A stretch of 9,034 nucleotides of DNA from an uncultured Clostridium sp. Its GTDB lineage: Bacteria > Bacillota > Clostridia > Clostridiales > Clostridiaceae. Position 1 is the first letter of the stretch, and every line of letters starts with the position of its first letter. Below the pieces are notes generated by a model. The model did not search any database, was not told where the DNA came from, and saw only the letters and a program-made list of their open reading frames with translations. Where the stretch lies: contig NZ_CAKVKB010000130.1 in the NCBI RefSeq assembly GCF_934754915.1, forward strand, positions 1 to 9,034. The letters are read 5' to 3'. Of this stretch, positions 1-6,442 are shown piece by piece. The position numbers and the translations under genes are program-made.

Positions 1-2
1 TA

Positions 3-224
3 AAGCGTCTTGAGCTTAAAGAGCTTATATCAAGGCATGGCTGCAAGGAAGATGGAAGATACAAGTGCCACATATTGACGGATGAAGGAAAAAAATGTGC
101 ACAGCATGCAGTAGAGTATATGAGGAATGAAAAGGAAAAGCAAATTTTAAATGGTTTTTCAGTTGATGAAACTGAATTTCTGAAAAGACTTCTGACAAGA
201 ATATTAGAAAATCTTGGAGAATAA
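3..224 (+). CDS. MarR-family transcriptional regulator, C-terminal fragment
   Basis: Partial gene: the reading frame is open from the window edge to TAA at 222-224, so only the last 73 residues are seen. They begin KRLELKELIS and contain RYKCHILTDEGKK, which matches the end of the winged-helix wing of MarR proteins (usually a basic turn followed by LT-x-EG). A long amphipathic helix follows (about residues 34-73 of the fragment), the usual C-terminal dimerisation helix. MarR proteins are dimeric DNA-binding repressors that are often released by small hydrophobic ligands. It lies 189 bases upstream of an ABC exporter pair on the same strand, a very common arrangement in Firmicutes, so it probably controls that pair and perhaps itself. 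The N-terminus and recognition helix lie outside the window. The family call is fairly sure; the target is inferred. Confidence 0.8.
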   Translation, partial: KRLELKELISRHGCKEDGRYKCHILTDEGKKCAQHAVEYMRNEKEKQILNGFSVDETEFLKRLLTRILENLGE

Positions 225-308
225 TTTTTGATTCTAAAAAAATATATTTCATGATTAACCAATATTTTTACAGTAAGGCAATAACAGCCCTGATTGTAAT
301 AAACAAAA

Positions 309-320
309 TATTTGCAAATA
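309..320. promoter_or_regulatory. 12-bp perfect palindrome, possible regulator operator
   Basis: TATTTGCAAATA is a perfect 12-base palindrome lying nine bases upstream of the candidate -35 box of the ABC operon. Palindromes with TTGC/GCAA cores are common among MarR-family operators, and a MarR gene lies immediately upstream. Function is inferred only. Confidence 0.35.
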
Positions 321-328
321 AGTGTTTT

Positions 329-357
329 TTGAACACTTTATTAAAAATAGATAGTAT
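329..357 (+). promoter_or_regulatory. Candidate sigma-A-type promoter of the ABC exporter operon
   Basis: A TTGAAC -35 box (329-334) and a TAGTAT -10 box (352-357) are separated by 17 bases, and each matches four of the six consensus bases. Transcription would start near 364, about 50 bases before the first ABC start codon and inside the palindrome at 362-377. AT-rich DNA gives such matches by chance, so confidence is moderate. Confidence 0.45.
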
Positions 358-361
358 GCTA

Positions 362-377
362 TATGTTTTGAAACATA
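362..377. promoter_or_regulatory. Candidate MarR operator over the predicted transcription start
   Basis: TATGTTTTGAAACATA has perfect 7-base arms (TATGTTT and AAACATA) around a two-base centre. It begins four bases after the candidate -10 box and covers the expected transcription start of the exporter operon, a classic repressor position. The 16-bp size fits a dimeric winged-helix regulator such as the MarR protein encoded upstream. Binding is inferred, not shown. Confidence 0.5.
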
Positions 378-413
378 GAAACATAATAGTACATATTCAA
401 AGAGGTGAAACAA

Positions 414-2147
414 ATGATAAAAAAATTATTTTCCTATTCAGGAAAGTATAAAAAGTTTTTAGGTTTTGCAGCAGCCTGTGCAGCCATGGAAGCTATAATA
501 GAATTGTTAATTCCGTTAGTGATGGCTGACATTGTGGATAAAGCAATACCATCAAACAATATGCCTTATACCATAAAGCTTGGTCTTATGATGGTGACAA
601 TGGCAGTTGTATCTTTTACATTCGGAATACTTCTGTCTAAATTTGCAGCTATAGCTGGACAGGGAATTGGTGCAAATTTAAGACAGGCACAGTATGAAAA
701 GATACAGACATATTCATTCAAAAATATTGAAAAATTCAGTACTGCATCTTTAATTACTCGTCTTACTACAGATATTACTGCAGTACAAAACTCTATTACT
801 ATGGGAATAAAGCTTCTTGTAAGAGCCCCTGTAATGCTTATATTTGCCATAATTTTATCAATAAGCATAAGTCCAAAGCTTGCACTTATATTTGCGGTTT
901 CTCTTCCTATACTTGTTGTTTCAATAGGAACACTTGTTAAAAATGTTGGCCCTTTGTTTGGAATAATGCAGAAGAAAGTGGACAATATGAACACTTTGGT
1001 TCAGGAAAATTTAATTGGTGTGCGTGTTGTTAAATCCTTTGTTAGAGCAGAAAAAGAAAAGGAAAAGTTTAAAGAAGGTAATGAAGGATTAAAAGAAACA
1101 GCTGCTAAATCATTTGGACTTATAGTTCTTTCTATGCCTATAATGCAGGTTATTATTTTTAGCTCAATAGTTGCAATTTTATGGTTTGGTGGACACATGG
1201 TTTATGAAGGAAGCCTTACAGTTGGTAAGATTACAAGCTTTATAGCTTATTCAACTCAGATACTTATTTCATTAATGCTTGTTGCTATGGTTCTTATGAT
1301 GATTTCGCGTTCAATTGCTTCAGCTAAGCGTATCTTAGAAGTTCTGGAAGAAGAAATAGATATTGTTGATGGAGAAGAAAATGTTTCAATTGTTAAAAAT
1401 GGAGATATTGAATTTAGAAATGTGGATTTCAAATATGAAGATGACAGTGAAGAATTTAATCTTGAAAATATATCTATAAAGATCAATAGTGGTGAAACTA
1501 TAGGGATAATAGGTGGAACTGGTTCTGCAAAAACAAGCCTTGTTCAGCTTATTCCAAGATTATATGATGCAAATAATGGTGAAGTTTTTGTTGGTGGTGT
1601 AAATGTCAAAGATTACAATATAGAAACTTTACGTAATGAAGTTGCAATGGTTCTTCAAAAGAATACATTATTCTCAGGAAGTGTTATAGATAACTTAAGA
1701 TGGGGTAATGAAAATGCAACAATGGAAGAAATAGAACACGCTAGCAGGATTGCATGTGTTGATGAATTCATTGACAGACTTCCAGGAAGATATGATATGG
1801 ATTTAGGCCAGGGTGGAGTCAATGTATCTGGTGGACAAAAGCAGAGATTATGCATTGCAAGAGCAATATTAAAGAAACCTAAGGTTCTTATATTAGATGA
1901 CAGTACAAGTGCAGTAGATACAGCTACAGATTCAAAGATAAGAACTGCATTTAAAGAAGATTTAAAGGACACGACAAAGATAATAATTGCTCAGAGAATA
2001 AATTCTGTAAAAGATGCAGATAAGATTATTGTTATGGATGATGGTAAAATTTCAGCTATTGGTACTCATGATGAACTTATGGCAGAAAGTGAAATCTATA
2101 AAGATGTATATAATTCTCAACAGGAAGGAGTTGGATTCAGTGAGTAA
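414..2147 (+). CDS. Heterodimeric ABC exporter, half with degenerate ATP site
   Basis: The product is 577 residues: a type I exporter membrane domain with six helices (about residues 15-300), then an ATP-binding domain (about 335-570). It should pump hydrophobic compounds or drugs outward as a heterodimer with the next gene's product. The Walker A motif is GGTGSAKT (367-374), with Ala at the usual third Gly. Signature VSGGQ (471-475) is normal. Walker B is LILDD (492-496), with Asp496 in place of the catalytic Glu. The H-loop has Gln527 where His is usual. These changes mark the non-hydrolysing subunit of heterodimeric exporters. I chose ATG 414 because the ribosome binding site AGAGGTG (401-407) precedes it by six bases; an in-frame GTG at 405 lies inside that site. 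The stop codon overlaps the next gene. The substrate cannot be read from the sequence. Confidence 0.9.
   Translation: MIKKLFSYSGKYKKFLGFAAACAAMEAIIELLIPLVMADIVDKAIPSNNMPYTIKLGLMMVTMAVVSFTFGILLSKFAAIAGQGIGANLRQAQYEKIQTYSFKNIEKFSTASLITRLTTDITAVQNSITMGIKLLVRAPVMLIFAIILSISISPKLALIFAVSLPILVVSIGTLVKNVGPLFGIMQKKVDNMNTLVQENLIGVRVVKSFVRAEKEKEKFKEGNEGLKETAAKSFGLIVLSMPIMQVIIFSSIVAILWFGGHMVYEGSLTVGKITSFIAYSTQILISLMLVAMVLMMISRSIASAKRILEVLEEEIDIVDGEENVSIVKNGDIEFRNVDFKYEDDSEEFNLENISIKINSGETIGIIGGTGSAKTSLVQLIPRLYDANNGEVFVGGVNVKDYNIETLRNEVAMVLQKNTLFSGSVIDNLRWGNENATMEEIEHASRIACVDEFIDRLPGRYDMDLGQGGVNVSGGQKQRLCIARAILKKPKVLILDDSTSAVDTATDSKIRTAFKEDLKDTTKIIIAQRINSVKDADKIIVMDDGKISAIGTHDELMAESEIYKDVYNSQQEGVGFSE
2122..2142 (+). 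promoter_or_regulatory. Ribosome binding site and GTG start coupling the two ABC genes
   Basis: AGGAAGGAG (2122-2130) lies nine bases before GTG 2140-2142, all inside the 3' end of the upstream ABC gene. This places the second start eight bases inside the first gene, which stops at 2147, and supports translational coupling of the two subunits. An in-frame TTG at 2131 directly abuts the site and is too close. Confidence 0.7.
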
Positions 2148-4011
2148 TTCAAAAGCTGGAGCAAAAAAAGGTGTTCCAAAGCCTAAGAATATTAAAAAGA
2201 CTTTGAGCAGACTGTTCAAATATATAGGAAAATATAAATACATGCTTATAGCTGTATTTGCATTTATAATCATAAGTTCATTTGCTATGATTGCTGGTTC
2301 ATATTTTTTAAAACCTATAATAAATGATTATATCATACCAGGAGATTTCAAAGGCCTTGTAAAGATGCTTGCTTTGCTTGGAGGAATCTATGCTGCTGGA
2401 GCATTTTCATCATTTGCTTATGGAAGAATAATGATTCATATTTCACAAAATGCGATTAAAGATATAAGAAGTGATTTATTCAATAAAATGCAGCACCTTT
2501 CTGTTAAGTTTTTTGACAGCAAGACAAATGGGGACTTAATGAGTCTTTATACAAATGATATTGATAATATAAGTGAAGCATTAAATAACAGTGTAACTAA
2601 TATTTTATCATCGAGTCTTACTTTTATCGGTGTAATAGCTATGATGATTGTATTAAGTCCTGTATTATCTTTGGTTACATTCTGCACATTAGCTGTAATG
2701 TTCTTAATAATGAAATTTGTAGGAGCTAAAAGTAAGAAATACTTTGGTGAGCAGCAGAGAGATATGGGTAAACTAAATGGTTATGTTGAAGAAATGATAG
2801 AAGGACAGAAGGTAATCAAAGTATTCTGTCATGAAGATAAGGCCATTGATGAATTTAAAGATTTAAATGAAGAATTAAGAAAAGCGTCTACAGGAGCTCA
2901 GACTTTTGCAGGCTTCATGATGCCTGCACTTGGAAACTTATCACACATCAATTATGCTGTGACATGCTGTGTTGGAGGTCTTATGACTATTGGTGGTTCA
3001 TTTGATGTAGGTTCGCTTGTAGCATATCTTCAATATGTACGTCAGCTGACTCAACCAGTACAACAGGTGTCACAACAGCTTAATGTAATTCTTGCTGCAC
3101 TTGCTGGTGCTGAAAGAATATTCAATGCATTAGATGAAGAAGAAGAAGTTGATGAAGGAACTGTTACATTATCTTCAGTAGTTGAAGATGAAGCAGGATT
3201 ATGTGAAACAGAAAATGTTACAGGAAAATTTGCATGGAAGACACATGAACCTTCAAAAGAAAGCAGATTAATATCTCTTAAAGGTGATGTTATATTCAAA
3301 AATGTAGTCTTTGGATATAATGAAAAGAAGACTATACTTAAGGACATATCATTATATGCAGAGAATGGCCAGAAGATAGCTTTTGTTGGATCAACTGGTG
3401 CAGGGAAGACTACAATAACAAATTTAATAAACAGATTTTATGAAATCAACTCAGGAACTATTACTTATGATGGGATAGATATAACAGATATCAAGAAGGA
3501 TGATTTAAGAAAATCAATAGGTATTGTTCTTCAGGATACACACTTATTTACTGGAACAATTGAGGAAAATATAAGATACGGTAAATTAGATGCTACAAGA
3601 GAAGAAGTAATAAAGGCATCAAAGCTTGCTAATGCTCATGCATTTATAAAGCATCTGCCACATGGATATGATACTGTACTTACTGGAGATGGTGAAGGAT
3701 TATCTCAAGGGCAGAGACAGCTTCTTGCAATTGCAAGAGCAGCAGTTGCTAATCCGCCTGTATTAATAATGGATGAAGCAACAAGTTCAATAGATACAAG
3801 AACAGAAAAATTAATTTCTGCTGGCATGGATAAACTAATGGAAGGCAGAACTGTATTTGTTATAGCTCACAGATTGTCTACGATTAAAAATGCTGATGTA
3901 ATAATGGTTCTTGAACAGGGTGAAATTATTGAAAGAGGAAACCATGAAGAATTGTTAGAAAAAAAGGGAAGATATTATCAGCTTTATACTGGAAAAGCTG
4001 AACTTGCTTAA
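2140..4011 (+). CDS. Heterodimeric ABC exporter, catalytic half
   Basis: The product is 623 residues. A basic N-terminal stretch (about 1-25) is followed by six membrane helices (about 35-330), a long acidic linker (about 345-395) and an ATP-binding domain. Walker A is GSTGAGKT (417-424), Walker B is VLIMDE with Asp545 and Glu546, and the H-loop has His577, all canonical. The signature is LSQGQ (521-525) instead of LSGGQ. It is therefore complementary to the upstream subunit: its normal Walker motifs pair with the neighbour's normal VSGGQ to form the hydrolysing site, while its altered signature faces the degenerate motifs. The frame is open further upstream to an ATG at 2014, but that would overlap the first ABC gene by 134 bases; GTG 2140 has a good ribosome binding site. 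The layout resembles the YheI/YheH, LmrC/LmrD and EfrC/EfrD pairs; the true substrate is unknown. Confidence 0.9.
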   Translation: MSNSKAGAKKGVPKPKNIKKTLSRLFKYIGKYKYMLIAVFAFIIISSFAMIAGSYFLKPIINDYIIPGDFKGLVKMLALLGGIYAAGAFSSFAYGRIMIHISQNAIKDIRSDLFNKMQHLSVKFFDSKTNGDLMSLYTNDIDNISEALNNSVTNILSSSLTFIGVIAMMIVLSPVLSLVTFCTLAVMFLIMKFVGAKSKKYFGEQQRDMGKLNGYVEEMIEGQKVIKVFCHEDKAIDEFKDLNEELRKASTGAQTFAGFMMPALGNLSHINYAVTCCVGGLMTIGGSFDVGSLVAYLQYVRQLTQPVQQVSQQLNVILAALAGAERIFNALDEEEEVDEGTVTLSSVVEDEAGLCETENVTGKFAWKTHEPSKESRLISLKGDVIFKNVVFGYNEKKTILKDISLYAENGQKIAFVGSTGAGKTTITNLINRFYEINSGTITYDGIDITDIKKDDLRKSIGIVLQDTHLFTGTIEENIRYGKLDATREEVIKASKLANAHAFIKHLPHGYDTVLTGDGEGLSQGQRQLLAIARAAVANPPVLIMDEATSSIDTRTEKLISAGMDKLMEGRTVFVIAHRLSTIKNADVIMVLEQGEIIERGNHEELLEKKGRYYQLYTGKAELA

Positions 4012-4025
4012 TTATAATAAAAGAA

Positions 4026-4054
4026 AGGCTGAAGATAAATTTTATCTTCAGCCT
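4026..4054. terminator. Bidirectional hairpin terminator between convergent genes
   Basis: A near-perfect hairpin: the arm AGGCTGAAGATAAA (4026-4039) and its complement (4041-4054) leave a minimal centre, so the real loop is a few bases wider. It begins 14 bases after the ABC stop codon and ends 32 bases before the stop codon of the convergent zinc-ribbon gene. The T-rich tail is better on the minus strand (TTCTTTTATTAT) than on the plus strand (CATTTAATAAAATT). It probably serves both directions. Confidence 0.8.
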
Positions 4055-4086
4055 CATTTAATAAAATTCTATGTTTAAATTATGTA

Positions 4087-4326
4087 CTAATAATTGATGC
4101 CAGCAGGTTTAATGTTTTCCTTATCATTTTGAGAACATGGGGTAACTCCATATGTCATTTTACAATTAGGACATACATCTACCAATGTATTCATTACAAA
4201 TTCATGACCACATGAACATGTAATAGTGTAAGGAGTATCCAGTTTATTATCTGCAAATCCTTTTTCTCTTACTCTGTCAACAATAGCTTTTCCATCTAAC
4301 TTGTTTGTTCCACAACCACAACTCAT
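4087..4326 (-). CDS. Small cysteine-rich zinc-ribbon protein of unknown function
   Basis: The product is 79 residues. An N-terminal CxC (Cys3, Cys5) and a short helical segment (about 11-24) lead into a likely zinc ribbon: Cys37-Ser-Cys39-Gly-His41 and Cys52-Pro-Asn-Cys55, with a further Cys64. Two knuckles of paired cysteines about 13 residues apart are typical of structural zinc sites. No membrane segment or signal peptide is seen. The start at 4326 is chosen because AGGAGG lies ten bases upstream; an in-frame ATG at 4350 would lie upstream of, and translate through, that site. The gene stands alone, convergent with the ABC operon and divergent from the nitroreductase. I do not recognise a named family; metal binding is inferred from cysteine spacing, and the role could be nucleic-acid binding, metal handling or protein-protein contact. 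Confidence 0.8.
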   Translation of the reverse strand: MSCGCGTNKLDGKAIVDRVREKGFADNKLDTPYTITCSCGHEFVMNTLVDVCPNCKMTYGVTPCSQNDKENIKPAGINY

Positions 4327-4361
4327 AGTAAAAAATCCTCCTAAAAACAATTATCTTCATA

Positions 4362-4385
4362 ATTATACCTTTTCTAAAATTAGAA
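4362..4385 (-). promoter_or_regulatory. Candidate promoter and palindrome upstream of the zinc-ribbon gene
   Basis: On the minus strand a perfect TATAAT (4367-4362) lies 35 bases before the start codon. No good -35 box is visible. In its place, a palindrome with arms TTCTAA and TTAGAA around two bases (4372-4385) fills the region just upstream of the -10 box, where a regulator could act. Confidence 0.4.
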
Positions 4386-4534
4386 GTATGTATCATTTGT
4401 TACAAAAAAGCTCATATGAATAGAAAAACAAAATTTTAGAAAATCTTTAATATAAAAATGGGTTTATCATAAAGCTAAAAATATAATAATATAAAAAGGA
4501 CATATCTTCAAGTCTAGAGTAAAAAGAAGAGCAG

Positions 4535-4563
4535 TTTTAAAATTCTATCAATAGGAGTATAAT
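4535..4563 (+). promoter_or_regulatory. Candidate promoter of the nitroreductase gene
   Basis: A perfect TATAAT (4558-4563) lies 38 bases upstream of the GTG start, with a poor TTTTAA -35 (4535-4540) at 17 bases. The weak -35 suggests that an activator or modest expression is possible. A short CTAT/ATAG inverted repeat (4545-4554) lies in the spacer. Confidence 0.4.
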
Positions 4564-4601
4564 TTTTATAGAAGTTATATTGATTAAGGGATGTGAAGCA
4601 T

Positions 4602-5138
4602 GTGAGAGATTTTCTGGAATTGGCAGGCAGACGTCAGAGCTGTAGAAAATATCTGGATAAACCGGTTGAAAGAGAAAAAATCATAAAATGTATGGAAGCA
4701 GCAAGGGTAGCACCTTCAGCATGCAATAGTCAACCATGGCATTTTATAGTTGTAAATAATAAAGAATTGTCATCTAAAACAGCAGATTGTCTTCAAGACA
4801 GCATTATGAATAAATTTACAAGTGGATGTGGAACATTTATTATCGCAGTTGAAGAAAGCGGAAACATAACAAGCAGGGCAGGAGAGCTCATAAAAAAGCA
4901 GGATTTCAGAGCCACAGATGTTGCTATAGCATGTGAACATATATGTCTTATGGCAGAAGAATTAGGACTTGGGACATGTATTTTAGGATGGTTTAATGAA
5001 AAAGCTTTAAAGAAATTGCTTAACATAAGTAAGAATAAACGTGTAAGGCTTGTAATTGCAATGGGATATCCTGCTGATAAGAATATTCGCAAAAAGGTGC
5101 GAAAGAATTTAGAAGATATTTATACAATTTATGAATAG
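4602..5138 (+). CDS. Nitroreductase-family FMN-dependent oxidoreductase
   Basis: The product is 178 residues, a usual length for the short single-domain members of this family, which bind FMN at a homodimer interface and use NAD(P)H to reduce nitro compounds, quinones or flavins. Visible motifs are RRQSCRKY (10-17, FMN phosphate contact), APSACNSQPWHF (37-48, the classic P-S-x-x-N-x-Q-P-W block), EELGLGTCILGWF (119-131) and AMGYP (153-157). No ferredoxin domain is present. The start is uncertain: AAGGGA (4586-4591) is ten bases before GTG 4602 but only one base before the other in-frame GTG at 4593, which would add three residues. ATGs at 4591 and 4600 are out of frame and stop at once. It stands alone with its own promoter and terminator. 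The physiological substrate is unknown. Confidence 0.9.
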   Translation: MRDFLELAGRRQSCRKYLDKPVEREKIIKCMEAARVAPSACNSQPWHFIVVNNKELSSKTADCLQDSIMNKFTSGCGTFIIAVEESGNITSRAGELIKKQDFRATDVAIACEHICLMAEELGLGTCILGWFNEKALKKLLNISKNKRVRLVIAMGYPADKNIRKKVRKNLEDIYTIYE

Positions 5139-5150
5139 TATAGGTTTTGG

Positions 5151-5196
5151 TACACCCCGATTTATAAAGTATAATCTTAATATCAGGGTGTATTTT
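5151..5196 (+). terminator. Terminator of the nitroreductase gene
   Basis: TACACCC (5151-5157) pairs with GGGTGTA (5186-5192); after one C/A mismatch three more pairs form (GAT with ATC), leaving a loop of about 20 bases. TTTTCC follows at once. It starts 13 bases after the stop codon. Confidence 0.65.
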
Positions 5197-5223
5197 CCTT
5201 ATTGAAATTAATAAACAGATATA

Positions 5224-5273
5224 AATTTTAAGTTAATTAGCAAAACATCAATTTTTATAACAAACTTAAAATT
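5224..5273. repeat. AT-rich 11-bp perfect inverted repeat downstream of the pentapeptide gene
   Basis: AATTTTAAGTT (5224-5234) and its exact complement AACTTAAAATT (5263-5273) are separated by 28 bases, beginning 20 bases beyond the pentapeptide gene's stop codon. It could form a weak terminator hairpin for that minus-strand gene, but the stem is almost all A-T and no strong T-run follows. Confidence 0.35.
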
Positions 5274-5292
5274 AAATATGAAAAAATAAGCT

Positions 5293-5961
5293 TTAATTTT
5301 CTGCATTTTCATTTGTAGAATCATACATATGTTCAATGAGTTTTATTATATAGCTTAAAGTATGAAAATCCTTATCTATTTCCAACTTTATATAGTGCAT
5401 TCCTTCAATTAGTGTTGGTTCATCAAATTTTTCACTTAAAATCATAAATGAAAGTCCATTTAAATTACCGTCTTTAGTATCGAGAACTCTTGATTTTTTT
5501 ATGAATTCATTTTCCATAGCTTTTTCTGCAAGAGATTGAATTTCTTCACTTATATTCAATTTTGGCATAGTTTCATAAATTCTTATATTTTTATCATTAA
5601 TATCTAAGTTTTTAGCAGAGTTTAAATCACAGCCTACAAAGATAGTATTTTTGAATTTTGCATTTCCAAAATCTGCACCATTTAAGTTTGCACCTTCAAA
5701 AACAGTATCTTCAAATTTCGCTTCTTTGAATTTACTTCCTTTTAAATTAGAGCCTATAAATTCAGCACCTTTAAAATTCCCTCTGTAAAAGTTACACTTT
5801 TTAAAATGAGCACCTCTAAGACTTGCAAATTCAAAATGAGAATTTGAGAAATTACAGTTATAGCAGTTTGCTCTTGTCAGATTGCTGTACATAAAGTTTT
5901 TATTGCTTTTATCAGCATTAGTGTAAAAAAAGTTTCCATTTTTACTTTTGTTTATAGCCAT
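5293..5961 (-). CDS. Pentapeptide-repeat protein with extra C-terminal domain
   Basis: The product is 222 residues. From about residue 21 to 115 it shows an unbroken five-residue periodicity with Phe or Leu at the centre of nearly every unit (23, 28, 38, 43, 48, 53, 58, 63, 68, 73 and on to 113; Cys at 33), about 19 repeats, often A/S/N-x-F/L. This should fold as a right-handed quadrilateral beta-helix of nearly five coils. Residues 120-222 lack the repeat and look like a mixed alpha/beta domain that I cannot assign. No signal peptide or membrane segment is seen, so it is probably cytoplasmic. GGAGGT sits four bases before ATG 5961. Some pentapeptide proteins (Qnr, MfpA) mimic DNA and protect gyrase, but most have unknown roles and nothing here proves that one. 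The gene appears to be transcribed alone. Confidence 0.85.
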   Translation of the reverse strand: MAINKSKNGNFFYTNADKSNKNFMYSNLTRANCYNCNFSNSHFEFASLRGAHFKKCNFYRGNFKGAEFIGSNLKGSKFKEAKFEDTVFEGANLNGADFGNAKFKNTIFVGCDLNSAKNLDINDKNIRIYETMPKLNISEEIQSLAEKAMENEFIKKSRVLDTKDGNLNGLSFMILSEKFDEPTLIEGMHYIKLEIDKDFHTLSYIIKLIEHMYDSTNENAEN

Positions 5962-6009
5962 TATTACCTCCAGAATTTATTTGTATTTTTAAGTTTACAG
6001 AATTGTCGC

Positions 6010-6028
6010 ATTAATTATTATAATTAAT
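6010..6028. promoter_or_regulatory. 19-base AT-only palindrome, possible Fur/PerR-like operator
   Basis: ATTAATTAT and ATAATTAAT flank a single central base, a perfect odd-centred palindrome about 50 bases upstream of the pentapeptide gene start. Read on the minus strand it contains TTATAATAATTA, which matches the first 12 positions of the 15-base PerR consensus TTATAATNATTATAA. Pure A/T palindromes also occur by chance in such DNA. Confidence 0.3.
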
Positions 6029-6207
6029 TATCATATCTAGCATTATTTTTTAAAACTAAAATGCTAAACATTGTTATGTAGTTTGATTTCTATCTGACAA
6101 TCCTATGCTTAAATATATTAATATTCTATATGTTATGTATGAATGAAGTCATATCTGTAATAGTATATTGACAGGACGGAAAAGTCAAATGTATTGAAAA
6201 ATAAAAT

Positions 6208-6229
6208 GGCTGTCATAAAAATGACAGCC
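6208..6229 (-). terminator. Rho-independent terminator of the 57-residue protein gene
   Basis: GGCTGTCAT (6208-6216) and ATGACAGCC (6221-6229) form a perfect 9-bp stem with a four-base loop. On the minus strand it is followed by ATTTTATTTTT, a good T-rich tail. It lies 39 bases beyond the stop codon of the minus-strand gene at 6269. Confidence 0.85.
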
Positions 6230-6268
6230 TTTGAGAATTCATTAAGAAAATATGTTTCTACTTAAAAA

Positions 6269-6442
6269 TCAATATTTATGATTGATGATTATTTCTTTTA
6301 AATCAGAAATACAATTATTTTTAATTGCATTGCTCTTTATGTCATCGAATAATGCGATTAAAGAATCTTTATCTAACATAGGATTTTGATCAATAAGTAT
6401 TTCTAAACATTCTCTTTCTAAAGCTTCATTAACTGCAGTCAT
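6269..6442 (-). CDS. Small protein of unknown function, 57 residues
   Basis: I do not recognise this protein. It is acidic to neutral, predicted mostly helical, with a stretch ALERECLEILIDQNP (7-21) that looks amphipathic, a middle helix (about 24-40) and a C-terminal helix (46-54) ending in NHKY. It has two cysteines (12 and 44) and no membrane segment or signal peptide. The start at 6442 is preferred because GGGAGG lies eight bases upstream; an in-frame ATG at 6472 would read through that site and add MKYYMWEAII. The good ribosome binding site and the strong terminator just downstream argue that it is a real single-gene unit despite its size. It could be a small regulatory or sporulation-related protein, but nothing in the sequence settles this. 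Confidence 0.65.
   Translation of the reverse strand: MTAVNEALERECLEILIDQNPMLDKDSLIALFDDIKSNAIKNNCISDLKEIIINHKY

Larger units (their letters stand above)
5962..6268. other. Intergenic region with palindromes upstream of the pentapeptide gene
   Basis: This 307-base stretch holds no supported gene. From left to right it contains a 19-base AT-only palindrome (6010-6028), an inverted repeat TAGCATT/AATGCTA (6038-6066), a TTGAC/GTCAA repeat (6168-6188) and the terminator of the 57-residue gene (6208-6229). A minus-strand promoter for the pentapeptide gene must lie here. A possible TTGTCA -35 lies at about 6095-6100, but its -10 partner is poor. Confidence 0.6.

Noticed and set aside
251..451. Open frame of 66 residues on the + strand between the MarR and ABC genes
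   Set aside because: No ribosome binding site, overlaps the ABC gene start, and covers the promoter and operator region.
566..1972. Several minus-strand open frames inside the first ABC gene (566-994, 1001-1198, 1256-1486, 1655-1972)
   Set aside because: Antisense shadows of a well-supported coding frame; they lack ribosome binding sites and recognisable domains.
3051..3347. Minus-strand frame of 98 residues inside the second ABC gene
   Set aside because: Serine-rich antisense shadow of the acidic linker and adjacent coding sequence; no start signals.
4793..5092. Minus-strand frame of 99 residues inside the nitroreductase gene
   Set aside because: Antisense of conserved nitroreductase motifs; no ribosome binding site.
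6168..6196. Perfect TTGACA on the + strand as a promoter
   Set aside because: No acceptable -10 box at 16-18 bases and no plus-strand gene downstream; the terminator at 6208 follows immediately.
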